49,190 nucleotides of DNA from an uncultured Pseudomonadota bacterium (GTDB lineage Bacteria > Myxococcota_A > UBA796 > CAJQPC01): the NCBI GenBank assembly GCA_913060515.1, contig CAJXRZ010000044.1, positions 1-49,190 of the forward strand. Reading direction: 5' to 3'. How positions within the stretch are numbered: the first letter of the stretch is position 1; each line of letters begins with the position of its first letter. The notes below the pieces were generated by a model. The model had not been told where the DNA came from. It ran no database searches and saw nothing but the letters and a program-made list of their open reading frames with translations. Both the position numbers and the translations under genes were made by a program. Of this stretch, positions 18,080-26,642 are shown piece after piece.

Positions 18080-18113
18080 TGCATTATCATGCAAGAAAAT
18101 GCATACATATACA
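18080..18113 (-). promoter_or_regulatory. two tandem ArgR-type operators (ARG boxes) upstream of argC
   Basis: Two 14-bp sites fit the ArgR core TGNAT-N4-ATNCA: TGCATTATCATGCA (18080-18093) and TGCATACATATACA (18100-18113). Their centres are 20 bp apart. Known ArgR/AhrC operators are often pairs of 18-bp boxes separated by 2-3 bp, so this spacing is right. The sites sit in the only AT-rich stretch of the 174-bp gap between argC and the divergent lipoprotein gene, where a minus-strand promoter (TTGCAT, 16 bp, TAAATG) could overlap them. The sequence match is direct; binding by an ArgR homologue is inferred. Confidence 0.65.
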
Positions 18114-18214
18114 CTTGTCTTGGGATCGTTTGCCGCCCAAAAGGTGACGATTGAGGGATAGGAATCGGCGGTCAGGGGGTCGGGGCGGTAAACTGCGCGT
18201 CCAAGGAGGTGCGA

Positions 18215-19912
18215 ATGCGCCGCGGATGGATTGCAATGGTCCTGCTCTACGGCTGCGTGGCCGCTCCCGATGCCGGAGAGCGCCCCGACAACGGTGGCTG
18301 CCGCAGCGGCATCGTCGTCGACACCGGCCCCTCCACAGACGAGTGCCCCACCGGCCTGATCCTCACCGAAGTCATGAGCGCTCCGGACGCGGGCGCCGAC
18401 TACGAGTGGCTCGAGATCTACAACGGCAGCGGCGAGGTCATGTCCATCGACGGGCTCGATATTCGACGCACCACCAGCGAGACCAGCATCATTGGGAGCG
18501 GCATTGAGCTCCAGCCTGGTGCATACGCCGTCCTGGCCAGAGGCCAAGAGCCCGACATCCCCAGCGACTACATCTATGACGGTCTGACCCTCACGGACTC
18601 CGAGGCGGACCTCTGCCTCCTCTGCGGCGGCATCGAGATCGACTGCATCGAATACGGAGACACCAGCCGCGGCGTGGCCTGGTCCTTGGATCCCATCAAC
18701 CTGGACCCCAGCGACAACGACGAGATGAGCGCATGGTGCCCCGCCACAAACGAGCTGGCCAACGGCGACTTTGGGACCCCAGGAGAGGAGAACAGCGCCT
18801 GTCCAATCGTGCTCACTTGCCCAGACGAAGCAGAGCTGGCCGTCACCGAGGTGCTGCCCAACGTCTCTGGAGACGAGGCCGGCGAGTTCATCGAGGTCCT
18901 GAACATGGGGGACAGCCCCGTCCCTCTGAACTGCATCCGAGCTGTGGACGGGAGCAGCCTTCGCACCCTCAAGGACTGCGAGGGTGAGCTGATGCCCGGC
19001 GAGTTCTTGGTCATGGCCAGAGACATCTCTTGGCACGAAGACCTGGGCTACCTGGCCTGCGAGGTCACCAGCATCACGCTGACCAACACCGGCGAGCGCT
19101 TCGGCGTCGGTCTGGAGACCAGCACCGGTGACGAGGTGGAGATCAGCGTCGTGGACTGCGAGGCCGAGGACTGCCCCTTTATCGAAGGCATCGCCGCTCA
19201 GGTAGACCCTCGCGTCTACGGCGAGACCGACCCAGCCTTCTGGTGTAACGCGGACGACTCTTGGGCCGGCCAGATCGCCTCCCCGGGCTTGGACAACGCC
19301 CAGTGTGATCTGCCCGAAGACGGCGATTCCGACGGCTTCTACACCCCCGATGACTGCGACGATGGCGACAACAGCATCTACCCAGGCGCACCCGACAGCT
19401 ACGGCGACGGCATCGACCAGGACTGCGATGGCGCCGACGGCACCGCCCTTCAGCTCAGCGAGCTCGTCGAAGGCGACATCCTGCTCACCGAGGTAATGCC
19501 CGACCCCAAGTTGGTCTCCGACACCGACGGCGAGTGGATTGAGCTCTACAACACCACCGAGAGTCCCATCTCCCTGGACGGCCTCTCCGAGCCTTGCGAG
19601 ATCGCCTCTGCGGTCGCCATCGGCCCTGGCGAGCACCTGGTGCTGGCCAAGAAGTCCGACTCCAGCATCAACGGCGGCATCGAAGGCGCGGTCCAGTGCA
19701 GCATCAGCCTGACCAACAGCGCTGGCACCAAGCGCGTCAGCGGCCAAGGCGTCACGACAGACACCTTCAGCTACGGGACGCCCAAGTCTGGCAAGAGCAT
19801 TCAGCGCAGCTTTGACGGCGTCTATTCCGATGTCAGCTGTGACTCGGTCTCCGAGTTTGGCTCTGGGGATTTGGGTACGCCAGGCAGCGTGAACGGCGCC
19901 TGCCCAGGATAA
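18215..19912 (+). CDS. lipoprotein with three lamin-tail domains and a MopE repeat
   Basis: 565 residues. AAGGAGG (18203-18209) with a 5-nt spacer decides the ATG at 18215. The signal ends in LLYGC, so it is a lipoprotein. Three lamin-tail-like (LTD) domains can be seen by their openings LILTEVMSAP, LAVTEVLPN and ILLTEVMPDP, each followed by the E(W/F)IE(I/V/L) strand and ending in a GTPG(E/S).N.ACP-type block. Between the second and third lies one DCDDGD...PGAPD...DQDCDG metal-binding repeat. Bacterial LTDs occur in secreted proteins and are thought to bind or anchor other macromolecules. It is the first gene of a long plus-strand envelope block and is divergent from argC. Confidence 0.85.
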   Translation: MRRGWIAMVLLYGCVAAPDAGERPDNGGCRSGIVVDTGPSTDECPTGLILTEVMSAPDAGADYEWLEIYNGSGEVMSIDGLDIRRTTSETSIIGSGIELQPGAYAVLARGQEPDIPSDYIYDGLTLTDSEADLCLLCGGIEIDCIEYGDTSRGVAWSLDPINLDPSDNDEMSAWCPATNELANGDFGTPGEENSACPIVLTCPDEAELAVTEVLPNVSGDEAGEFIEVLNMGDSPVPLNCIRAVDGSSLRTLKDCEGELMPGEFLVMARDISWHEDLGYLACEVTSITLTNTGERFGVGLETSTGDEVEISVVDCEAEDCPFIEGIAAQVDPRVYGETDPAFWCNADDSWAGQIASPGLDNAQCDLPEDGDSDGFYTPDDCDDGDNSIYPGAPDSYGDGIDQDCDGADGTALQLSELVEGDILLTEVMPDPKLVSDTDGEWIELYNTTESPISLDGLSEPCEIASAVAIGPGEHLVLAKKSDSSINGGIEGAVQCSISLTNSAGTKRVSGQGVTTDTFSYGTPKSGKSIQRSFDGVYSDVSCDSVSEFGSGDLGTPGSVNGACPG

Positions 19913-19962
19913 GTTGAAGGATCCACGGCCGAGTTGACACATACTTCCTGAAATGGAGGTGG

Positions 19963-20502
19963 GTGGTGTGGTGGACGTTGATCGCAGGGGCCTGGGCCAC
20001 CGAGACACCAAGCTTCGATGCGCCTGCCATTGAGCTGGGCGCAGGCTTGCCGCTCTACACCCAGCGCGGCGCGGCCCAACTCAGCGGGCGCGCGATCTGG
20101 GGCTGGACGGCGGCTGAGCTCAACCTGAGGTTGGCCCCCAACACGGACCTTCGCCCCACCCGCATCGACGGCTTCTCTCTGGACCAGGACTGGGCCGTGA
20201 AGGGCTGGATCGACCTGAGCCCACCAGCCCCCGGTCGCTCCGGCTTTCACGCTGCGCCTCACCTCTATCTGGGTGCTCTGCGCTGGCGAGGCCAACTCAT
20301 CTCTGGGGCAAGCCGCGGCCAGAGCCAAGGCGCCTTCGATGCGGGTGAAACCTGGTCCTGGGCGCCGGCGGCCGGGGTGGGCATCGATGTGGGCTATCAG
20401 CGCATCTCACTGCGCGCCCGGGCCGAGCTCAGTCGCAGGAGCTTGGGCGGTGCGCACCAGCTCCACCAGGGCGCTGGCGTGGACCTGCTGGTGAAGCTGT
20501 GA
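19963..20502 (+). CDS. secreted beta-barrel-like protein, family A (copy 1)
   Basis: 179 residues. The start is one of the clustered GTG codons (19963 or 19966) after GGAGG at 19955-19959. A short export signal ends near AWATE. The motif APHLYLGAL in the middle, a GVGI strand and the C-terminal GVDLLVKL match two later genes (21713 and 22865), so I group them as family A. Alternating hydrophobic strands and a terminal hydrophobic residue fit a small outer-membrane barrel. The function is unknown. It is coupled by GTGA to a family-B gene. Confidence 0.65.
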   Translation: MVWWTLIAGAWATETPSFDAPAIELGAGLPLYTQRGAAQLSGRAIWGWTAAELNLRLAPNTDLRPTRIDGFSLDQDWAVKGWIDLSPPAPGRSGFHAAPHLYLGALRWRGQLISGASRGQSQGAFDAGETWSWAPAAGVGIDVGYQRISLRARAELSRRSLGGAHQLHQGAGVDLLVKL

Positions 20503-21089
20503 GTCTCTTGCTCTGCGTGACCGCCGCCTTGGCCGCGCCGGAGACGCTGCGGGTCTCTCTGGGCACCGATGTGGGCCTGAGCCGCATCGACAACGGTCAT
20601 GTTGGGCAGCGCTTTGCCTTGGAGCGCCAGGTCCTGCCGCGATGGAGCCTGGGGGTCGGCACCCGCTTCCGGGGACGCACAGCCGATCAAGTCCTTCAGC
20701 CCTTTCGGGCACCGGACTACGCCTACACCCACGGCCAGCGCTACACCGAGCTGAGCTCTGGGTGCGCCACAGTGCGCTGGCAAGCCGCAGGGACCGAGCG
20801 TGGTGCCACCTCGCTGCTCCTGGATCTCCACGGCGGACTGGGCGCCCGCCGCCTCTACGCCGAAGACCCAAGCAAGCTGGACCCGCGTGTCGACTACGTC
20901 TACCCCATCCAGAGCGCCTTCAGCAGCCAAGGCCTGGCCCAAGCCGGCCTGTCCCTGAGTGCCTTCCGAAATCACTGGGGCGTGCAGGCCTCGGCCACCG
21001 GCACCCTGTCCACACTGCCGGAGCACCTGCGCGGCGAGGTCTCACCGCTGACCTTGTGGACCGGCTTGTCCATCGTCTTCCGGATCTAG
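20499..21089 (+). CDS. secreted beta-barrel-like protein, family B (copy 1)
   Basis: 196 residues from a GTG overlapping the previous stop (GTGA). The signal MSLLLCVTAALAAP has no positive charge. The first part of the mature protein (LRVSLGTDVGLSR ... LERQVLPRWSLGVGTR) matches family-B members at 22296 and 23441 (LHLSVHTGTND ... IERVVRPWLSATLHAG). It ends LSIVFRI, as expected for a barrel protein. With the preceding gene it forms the first A/B pair of this cluster. The function is unknown. Confidence 0.65.
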   Translation: MSLLLCVTAALAAPETLRVSLGTDVGLSRIDNGHVGQRFALERQVLPRWSLGVGTRFRGRTADQVLQPFRAPDYAYTHGQRYTELSSGCATVRWQAAGTERGATSLLLDLHGGLGARRLYAEDPSKLDPRVDYVYPIQSAFSSQGLAQAGLSLSAFRNHWGVQASATGTLSTLPEHLRGEVSPLTLWTGLSIVFRI

Positions 21090-21092
21090 CGC

Positions 21093-21662
21093 GTGCAGAT
21101 GCTCTGTGCTGGCCTCGCTTGGGGAGCCCTTTCCCTGGAGCCTGGCGTGGGTCTCGATCACAGCATCGGGAGTCCCTTTGCCGGGCCGACCCAGCCCAGC
21201 CTCTCCCTCCGCACCGCCTCGCGCACTTCCTGGGGCTTGAGCGCCCACCTGCGCTGGAACGTGGCCCTGGACCCCAAGAGATCCTGGCAAGAGTACGGTC
21301 ACTGGCCGAGCGCCTGGTGGACACAAACCGGGTCACTGCGCGCCCGATGGCTTCAGCTGGACTGGCTGCCGGGCACCTACCAGGCCGGGCCGATCCGTGG
21401 AGCTTTGGGTCTCTCTTTGGGGGTGGGGCGACAGGTCTACTATGTGCCTGCCACGCCGCCTGATCCCCTCATCGAGCGCGCCTTCATGGTGCGGCCCTCC
21501 ATGAGCCTGAGCAGCGAAGTGGCGCGGTGGACCCTGCGCTGCAGCTGGAGTCTGGAGTTCTCTCCCCCTCCCGAGAGCATGGAGCCCCTGCTTCCCAAGG
21601 CGCAGCTGCACCTGGGCTTGGCGCTCCAGTACCAAATCCCACCGCCCTACAAGAAACGCTGA
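21093..21662 (+). CDS. secreted beta-barrel-like protein, divergent family-B member
   Basis: 189 residues; the start is GTG 21093 or ATG 21099, 3-9 nt after the previous stop. A short hydrophobic N-terminus (MLCAGLAWGALS) is followed by LEPGVGLDHSIG and a strand pattern SLSLRTASRTSWGLSAHLRWN that resembles family B, with a C-terminal strand LHLGLALQYQI. It lacks an adjacent family-A partner. The grouping with family B is by pattern only and is tentative. Confidence 0.6.
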   Translation: MQMLCAGLAWGALSLEPGVGLDHSIGSPFAGPTQPSLSLRTASRTSWGLSAHLRWNVALDPKRSWQEYGHWPSAWWTQTGSLRARWLQLDWLPGTYQAGPIRGALGLSLGVGRQVYYVPATPPDPLIERAFMVRPSMSLSSEVARWTLRCSWSLEFSPPPESMEPLLPKAQLHLGLALQYQIPPPYKKR

Positions 21663-21712
21663 AGGATTCCCCCCCACGCCACACCAAGCAGGATGAGAAA
21701 GGAGAGAGGAGC

Positions 21713-22285
21713 ATGTCCATACACATCCTGGCCACCGCCCTGACCTTGGCCACCCCAGCCGCGCAAGCAGCTCCCGCCATCGAGGTCGGTGTGGGCGTGA
21801 GCGAGGTCTTCGAGGAGCGCAAGCCCTCCGCCATGGTGCGCCTCGGCTTCGGCGCCGTGACAGGCGAGCTGGCCGGTACCTACAACCCACACACGGGCAC
21901 CAGTCAGCTGACCCAGATCCTGGCGACCATCAGCGGGCAGCCCTGGCCGGAGGACGTGGAGCGCTGGAAGATCAAAGCATTGGCCGACCTGAGCCTCCCG
22001 GCCCAGGACAGCGGCTGGTACGGCGCCCCGCACCTCTACCTGGGCCTTCAAGGCGCCTTGGTGGAGCGCACTCTGGCCACCCTGGAAGGAGACGCCCCCA
22101 TCAACTTCGTGCAGGCGGACCCACCCAGCTGGCACCTCTCCCCCCTTCTGGGCGTGGGGGTCAGCGGCTCCTTTGGGCCCATCACCGCTCGGGTCACGAT
22201 GCACTCCACCCTCGCCCAAGAGATCTGGGACAACGGCCGCAGCTTCAACCACACTGGGTCCCTGGACCTGCTCTACCGCTTCTAA
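21713..22285 (+). CDS. secreted beta-barrel-like protein, family A (copy 2)
   Basis: 190 residues. The ATG at 21713 follows a GGAGAGAGGAG ribosome site, and the signal ends AAQAAP. Shared with the copy at 22865: VGVSEVFEERKP (VGLGLSDVFASKRP in the copy), an IKA(L/V)AD strand, the GAPHLYLG motif, SPLLGVGVS and the terminal GSLDLLYRF. The C-terminal Phe is the classic recognition signal for the BAM machinery. It is followed after 10 nt by a family-B gene. Confidence 0.75.
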   Translation: MSIHILATALTLATPAAQAAPAIEVGVGVSEVFEERKPSAMVRLGFGAVTGELAGTYNPHTGTSQLTQILATISGQPWPEDVERWKIKALADLSLPAQDSGWYGAPHLYLGLQGALVERTLATLEGDAPINFVQADPPSWHLSPLLGVGVSGSFGPITARVTMHSTLAQEIWDNGRSFNHTGSLDLLYRF

Positions 22286-22295
22286 GGAGGCCTCC

Positions 22296-22877
22296 ATGTT
22301 TCTCACGCTGATCACTCTGGCCTCTGCCCAAGACCTGGGGCCCACCCAGTTCCACCTGGGCATCCAGACCACCCGAAACGACCCCTTCGTCACCACCAAC
22401 ATGGCGACCCTGAGCGTCAGCCACGATCTGAAGGACTGGCTGGGAATCGAGTTGGGCGGAGGCGCCGCCGCGCTCCCGGAACGGGCTAGCTGGAAGGCCC
22501 TGACCAACCAACTCGAGCAGCACCAGATCTACCCGGATCTCGCCTACCTGCGCTTCATGGGCTGGACCGGTGTGCGCCTGACCCCACTGCGCAACGACTG
22601 GAAGGGCCTGCAGTCAGCGGCCGGCCTGCACCTGGGGGTGGCCGCCATTCAAAGCGTAGAGTCAACTTGGGGAGCAGAGAGCGACACCCCCATCGAGGTC
22701 TCCCCAGCCTCGCGCTACGGTGTGCACAGCAGCTTGAGCTGGGGACGTCTCGGCGTGGACCTGACCCTCACGCGAACGGGCCACCAAGAAGAGTTTGGCG
22801 TTGCACGAGATGGGGAACCCTACACAGCGGACCGCCAGAACATCTGGGTGAGCGCGGGGCTCTCATGCCGGCTCTAG
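22296..22877 (+). CDS. secreted beta-barrel-like protein, family B (copy 2)
   Basis: 193 residues. AAGGAGG (22284-22290), overlapping the previous stop, sets the ATG at 22296; longer in-frame starts are rejected. The signal is very short and uncharged (MFLTLITLASAQ). Its relation to the copy at 23441 (MFTALITAALAQ) is plain: RYGVHSSLSWGRLGVDLTLTRT matches RYGLYSSLNWNTWGIELGLSRT, and both end in a W-V-S-x-G strand closing with Arg-Leu. Envelope location inferred. The function is unknown. Confidence 0.75.
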   Translation: MFLTLITLASAQDLGPTQFHLGIQTTRNDPFVTTNMATLSVSHDLKDWLGIELGGGAAALPERASWKALTNQLEQHQIYPDLAYLRFMGWTGVRLTPLRNDWKGLQSAAGLHLGVAAIQSVESTWGAESDTPIEVSPASRYGVHSSLSWGRLGVDLTLTRTGHQEEFGVARDGEPYTADRQNIWVSAGLSCRL

Positions 22878-23434
22878 GGCTGGCCGCGCTGCTCTTGAGT
22901 GGGGGCGCCCAGGCCTCCCCTGTTCAGGTGGGCTTGGGCCTCTCCGACGTCTTTGCGTCCAAGCGACCCGTCCTCACCGCACGCTTCGGCGCGGGCTGGG
23001 TACGGGCAGAACTCTCCGGCAGCCGTGCGGTCTTCAACGTCGAAGAGCACACGCTGGAGCGCGACATCGCCAACCTGTGGAGGAACGCCTGGCCCGTCTA
23101 CGAGGAGCTCGGAAACATCAAGGCCGTGGCCGACTTCTGCCTGCCTCGGGCAGACACAGAGGGTTGGTTTGGCAGCCCGCATCTCTATCTGGGCGCCCAG
23201 ATGCAGCACGGGTACAAGCGCGTGGTCATTCCCTCTTACGCCCATCCAGACTTCTACGATTCACCGGAGCCCCCGGCAAGGCGGGGCTCCCCCCTGATGG
23301 GGGTCGGCATCAGCCTGACCCGGCAAAAGCTGACCGGCCGGGTCACCGTTCACAGGACGCGTGAACCCAGCCTGTACGGATCGGGACGAGACCCACACAC
23401 CCGCGGGTCGCTCGACCTGCTCTATCGCTTCTAG
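22865..23434 (+). CDS. secreted beta-barrel-like protein, family A (copy 3)
   Basis: 189 residues; the ATG at 22865 lies inside the end of the previous gene (13-nt overlap). The signal MPALGLAALLLSGGAQA is followed by SPVQVGLGLSDVFASKRP. It shares IKAVADFCLP, GSPHLYLGAQ, SPLMGVGIS and GSLDLLYRF with the gene at 21713, so the A/B pair 21713-22877 and the pair 22865-24007 are a tandem duplication that has since diverged strongly. Confidence 0.75.
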   Translation: MPALGLAALLLSGGAQASPVQVGLGLSDVFASKRPVLTARFGAGWVRAELSGSRAVFNVEEHTLERDIANLWRNAWPVYEELGNIKAVADFCLPRADTEGWFGSPHLYLGAQMQHGYKRVVIPSYAHPDFYDSPEPPARRGSPLMGVGISLTRQKLTGRVTVHRTREPSLYGSGRDPHTRGSLDLLYRF

Positions 23435-23440
23435 GTCCCC

Positions 23441-24007
23441 ATGTTCACCGCGCTCATCACAGCGGCTCTGGCCCAAGAAAACACGCTACACCTCAGCGTT
23501 CACACCGGCACCAACGACGACTTGGTGACCGAAAGGGTGACCACCATCGGCATTGAGCGGGTCGTGCGTCCCTGGCTCAGCGCGACGCTTCACGCAGGCA
23601 TGGGCCCCAGAGAGGGCAAGCGCAGGCCGATGGCCCTCATGGTAGAGCAGACCACCTACCTGGTCTCTCGTTCGGCCGCCCCACGCGGCATCGGCTGGGC
23701 CGGCGCCCGATTCACCCCCGCCCGGAGGAGTGTGGGCCGCGTGGACTCCGCTCTGGGCTTGGACTTGGGGGCAGGCGCCCTGTACTCCGTAGAGTACGGT
23801 CCTCTCGTCAACCCCTCCGACTTCAAAGAGATCTCCGCCATGGCGCGATACGGCTTGTACAGCAGCCTGAACTGGAACACTTGGGGCATCGAACTCGGAC
23901 TCTCCCGCACCCGATACGAGGAGTCCTTCAACGATTCAGCGGGCGAAGACTTTTTGTTCTCCACGCAGCGCCTCTGGGTCAGCGGAGGCATCACATGGCG
24001 CCTCTAA
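23441..24007 (+). CDS. secreted beta-barrel-like protein, family B (copy 3)
   Basis: 188 residues, 6 nt after the previous stop. A 12-residue uncharged signal (MFTALITAALAQ) is followed by a family-B body (see the gene at 22296), ending WVSGGITWRL. It closes the third A/B pair. The next gene starts inside its last codons (13-nt overlap), so the block is probably translated as a coupled series. Confidence 0.75.
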   Translation: MFTALITAALAQENTLHLSVHTGTNDDLVTERVTTIGIERVVRPWLSATLHAGMGPREGKRRPMALMVEQTTYLVSRSAAPRGIGWAGARFTPARRSVGRVDSALGLDLGAGALYSVEYGPLVNPSDFKEISAMARYGLYSSLNWNTWGIELGLSRTRYEESFNDSAGEDFLFSTQRLWVSGGITWRL

Positions 24008-24900
24008 CCCTCGCCCTCCTTCTCTCCCTGGACTGGTGGGTGCCCACCCCCCAAGAAGCCCAGGAGCTCCAGAGCGCCTTGGACCAGTATTGGGAACAGG
24101 GCGAGGTGGAGGTGCAGGTCGGCGCGCCCGCCCAAGACCGGCCGGGCATCCAAGTCTTGGACGGACAGCTCGTCTGGACGGAGCAGGAACGCACCGTACA
24201 GCAGCCCTGCCCCACCTCTCCCGGCGCACAAGTCCTGCTGGTCAAGAGCTGGACCCAAGCCCTGGACCCCGCAGACCAAGGCTGGGTGCCCGAGGTGGAG
24301 CTGGACGACTTCCTGCCAGACAAACCCCCTGGCCCGACCGAGGTCCTGTTGCCCGTCGCGGCGCCTCCCGCGGAAGTGGAGCGCGTGGTGGCCCCAAAGA
24401 TTGAACGGCCGGAGCAAGCCGCTACGGCACAGCTCAACCTCAGCGCTGGCGTGGGCCTACAGAGCGCCCTGAGCGCCGAGCCCTGGCGCCTGTCCGTCGG
24501 CGGCGCCCGCTACGGACGGAGGGTGAACCAAGCCCTCTGGCTGGTCGGTGACTTTGGCGGCCAACCCCGCTTCGCCCAAGGCACCACCAGTCGGCTCGGA
24601 ACCCAGCTTGGCTTCGGCCTCTCCCAAGAGACGAGCACCGGCAGCGCCGCCGAAGTCTGGCTGCTCGGCGGCGCACGCTGGCTCTTCTTCGAGGGCAGCC
24701 AAGAGGAGCTGCTCCCGAGCGTGGGCCTCAAGGTGATCGGCTGGGGTCCACCGGTGGGCCAAAACCGAATCGGCGTGGCCCTGAGCGGCCAGTTGGAGGG
24801 CCTGGACGCGCAGCGCACCTTCTACGATGGGGAGCAGTACGTCAGCGAAATGGCCCTACAGTCAGCCTATCTGGAGTTCGTCATCGGGAGGCCGATGTGA
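23995..24900 (+). CDS. secreted protein with Pro-rich linker and C-terminal barrel-like domain
   Basis: 301 residues from the ATG at 23995. The N-terminal signal-like stretch (MAPLTLALLLSLDWW) is followed by a Gln/Glu-rich soluble part, a Pro/Val-rich linker (about 100-135) and a C-terminal region of alternating strands (LNLSAGVGLQSAL to YLEFVIGRPM) that looks like a small barrel. It is coupled on both sides: it overlaps the family-B gene before it, and its TGA overlaps the GTG of the ECF sigma gene (GTGA). It may be a sensor or structural partner in the envelope feeding into that sigma factor; this is inference from position. Confidence 0.65.
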   Translation: MAPLTLALLLSLDWWVPTPQEAQELQSALDQYWEQGEVEVQVGAPAQDRPGIQVLDGQLVWTEQERTVQQPCPTSPGAQVLLVKSWTQALDPADQGWVPEVELDDFLPDKPPGPTEVLLPVAAPPAEVERVVAPKIERPEQAATAQLNLSAGVGLQSALSAEPWRLSVGGARYGRRVNQALWLVGDFGGQPRFAQGTTSRLGTQLGFGLSQETSTGSAAEVWLLGGARWLFFEGSQEELLPSVGLKVIGWGPPVGQNRIGVALSGQLEGLDAQRTFYDGEQYVSEMALQSAYLEFVIGRPM

Positions 24901-25478
24901 GCCCCGAACACTTGCAGGCCCTGCGCGCCGGAGAGCCCTGGGCGGTCTCCGCCTTCTACGCCGACCACGCCCCAATGGTCCTGGGCTGGTGCATCCGAAT
25001 GGGTGGCCCCCACCTGGACCCCGAGGACGCAGCCCACGCGGTGTTCGAGACCGCGCTGGGTCGACTCAGCAGCTTCAGAGGGGAAGCAAAGCTGAGCACT
25101 TGGCTCTACGCCATCACGCGCCGCGTGCTCGCCAACCTGCGACGCCGAGCCGCTTTGCGGCGCTTCATTGGACTGGATCGCGTGCCCGAGGCCAGCGATC
25201 CCCACGACACCCACCACGAGCTGGAGCGGCTGCGGGAGCGCCGCGCCGTGCAGCACACCTTGGAGCGCTTGCCGGACACCTCCCGCGAGGTCCTGGTGCT
25301 CTGCGACTTGGAAGAGCGCTCAGCTCCCGTGGTCGCCGAGATGTTGGAGATACCGGTGGGCACGGTCTACAGCCGACTCCACAAAGCCCGCCGCCTCTTC
25401 AAGGCCGCCGCCTTGCGCGAGGGACTGGTCGTACGCGAAGGCCAGGTGCTGAAGCTGGTCGAGGGAGGCCAGCCATGA
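24897..25478 (+). CDS. ECF RNA polymerase sigma factor (RpoE-like)
   Basis: 193 residues from a GTG in a GTGA overlap. Region 2: FYADHAPMVLGWCIRMG, the DPEDAAHAVFETAL segment that contacts core and promoter, then FRGEAKLSTWLYAITRRVLANLRR. Region 4: LPDTSREVLVLCDLEERSAPVVAEMLEIPVGTVYSRLHKARR. Its gene is embedded between an envelope protein gene and a membrane FecR-like gene (ATGA overlap), so it probably answers to envelope state and may drive the barrel-protein block itself. Confidence 0.9.
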   Translation: MSPEHLQALRAGEPWAVSAFYADHAPMVLGWCIRMGGPHLDPEDAAHAVFETALGRLSSFRGEAKLSTWLYAITRRVLANLRRRAALRRFIGLDRVPEASDPHDTHHELERLRERRAVQHTLERLPDTSREVLVLCDLEERSAPVVAEMLEIPVGTVYSRLHKARRLFKAAALREGLVVREGQVLKLVEGGQP

Positions 25479-26611
25479 GCGAGAAGATCAGCGATACCGG
25501 CGAGCGCCGCGCAAACATCCCCAACCTGGAGCCAAGCCCCGAGGAGTTGGAGCGCCTGAGCGGGCCTCCGCTGGCGGTGCCAGGCCAGGTCTTGGCCAAG
25601 GCCACACTGGCCTCGTCTGCGGAGCTGGCCCGTATGCAGCCTCGTGCGCCCAAGCGCTCCCTGCCCTGGGGCGGCGTTCTCGCGGCGGGTGTCGTGCTCT
25701 TCGCCCTCCTGCTCCCACAAGGCCCGGGTCCCATGCTGCTGGCCCAGGAGGCGCCGACCACACTGGATGGCAACCTCAAGATGGGCCTGAACATGAAGGT
25801 CGAAGGTCAGGCGGTTCTGGTGCTGCACGAATACGGCCGCCAGGGCACCGAGGTGGAGCTGATGAGCGGCCAGGCCACCTTTGATGTGGATCCCGCCGGG
25901 GAGTACACCCAGCTGCGCGTGAGCTACGGCGACTGGGTCGTCTACACCCAGGGCGGACGCTTCACCCTCAGTGACCTTCCCGCCCTCAGCGTCGAGAGCG
26001 GCAGCGTGGTGCTCAAGGGGCCAGAGATGGAGACGGCCTTGGGTCCAAAGGATCGCTGGAGTCCGGTGCCCGAGACCGCCTCCCTGGACCGGGTTGTGCA
26101 GACCGAACCCCTCAAGGACCTCCTCCCCGTCGAGGTCAAAGCGACGCTGCGCAAACCCAAAACTGAGGTTCTGCCTGAAACCAACCCTGCAGCTGAGCAG
26201 CCTGCCCCCGCGGTGATGCAAGACCCCGCTGAGCAAGCGGCCTTCGAAGCCTTGCTCTTGGCCCGCGCTGAACGCTCCGAGCAGACGGGCACCCTGGCCG
26301 AGCAATTTCTCGTCGAGTGGACCGACTCCGCCTTGCAAGCCGAGGTCCAGGCCATCGCCATCGCCGCACAGCTCGCCGATCCCACCCTGGACCCCGTGCG
26401 CACCCTGAGCAAGGTGGACGCTTGGCTGACGAGCAACCCTCAGCACCCACGCTTCGTAGAGATGCACTACCTGCGGGCCACCCTGCTGCGAGACCAGCTC
26501 CACGACTGCCAGCGCGCTGTACCCAGCTACCGCGTGGTGGTGCAGCTGGGCGCCGGAACACAGCGGGCCCAAGCCGAGCACTACCTTCAGGCCTGCTTGG
26601 CGGGTCAGTAG
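25475..26611 (+). CDS. FecR-like anti-sigma/regulator with C-terminal helical repeats
   Basis: 378 residues from the ATG that overlaps the sigma stop; longer in-frame starts run through the sigma gene and are rejected. It has a cytosolic N-terminus of about 65 residues, one membrane helix (LPWGGVLAAGVVLFALLLP), then a periplasmic FecR-type beta domain (about 95-190, with VSYGDWVVYTQGGRFTL and LSVESGSVVL), a Pro/Glu-rich linker and a helical C-terminus with TPR-like pattern (residues about 260-378). FecR-type proteins hold or activate ECF sigma factors from the membrane. Here it lacks a plug-domain receptor partner; the barrel genes upstream are candidates for what it senses. Confidence 0.8.
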   Translation: MSEKISDTGERRANIPNLEPSPEELERLSGPPLAVPGQVLAKATLASSAELARMQPRAPKRSLPWGGVLAAGVVLFALLLPQGPGPMLLAQEAPTTLDGNLKMGLNMKVEGQAVLVLHEYGRQGTEVELMSGQATFDVDPAGEYTQLRVSYGDWVVYTQGGRFTLSDLPALSVESGSVVLKGPEMETALGPKDRWSPVPETASLDRVVQTEPLKDLLPVEVKATLRKPKTEVLPETNPAAEQPAPAVMQDPAEQAAFEALLLARAERSEQTGTLAEQFLVEWTDSALQAEVQAIAIAAQLADPTLDPVRTLSKVDAWLTSNPQHPRFVEMHYLRATLLRDQLHDCQRAVPSYRVVVQLGAGTQRAQAEHYLQACLAGQ

Positions 26612-26642
26612 TCGGGGCGACCAGTCGGGTTATTGGGCGCAC

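Noticed and set aside
19934-19939. TTGACA as a -35 element before the family-A gene
   Set aside because: No -10 hexamer at 16-18 bp; that position falls on the ribosome site. The gene is probably transcribed from upstream.
18041-20011. Extension of the argC frame by about 650 codons
   Set aside because: The frame stays open by composition only; that part is antisense to the lamin-tail lipoprotein, whose start and domains are well supported. ArgC begins at 18040.
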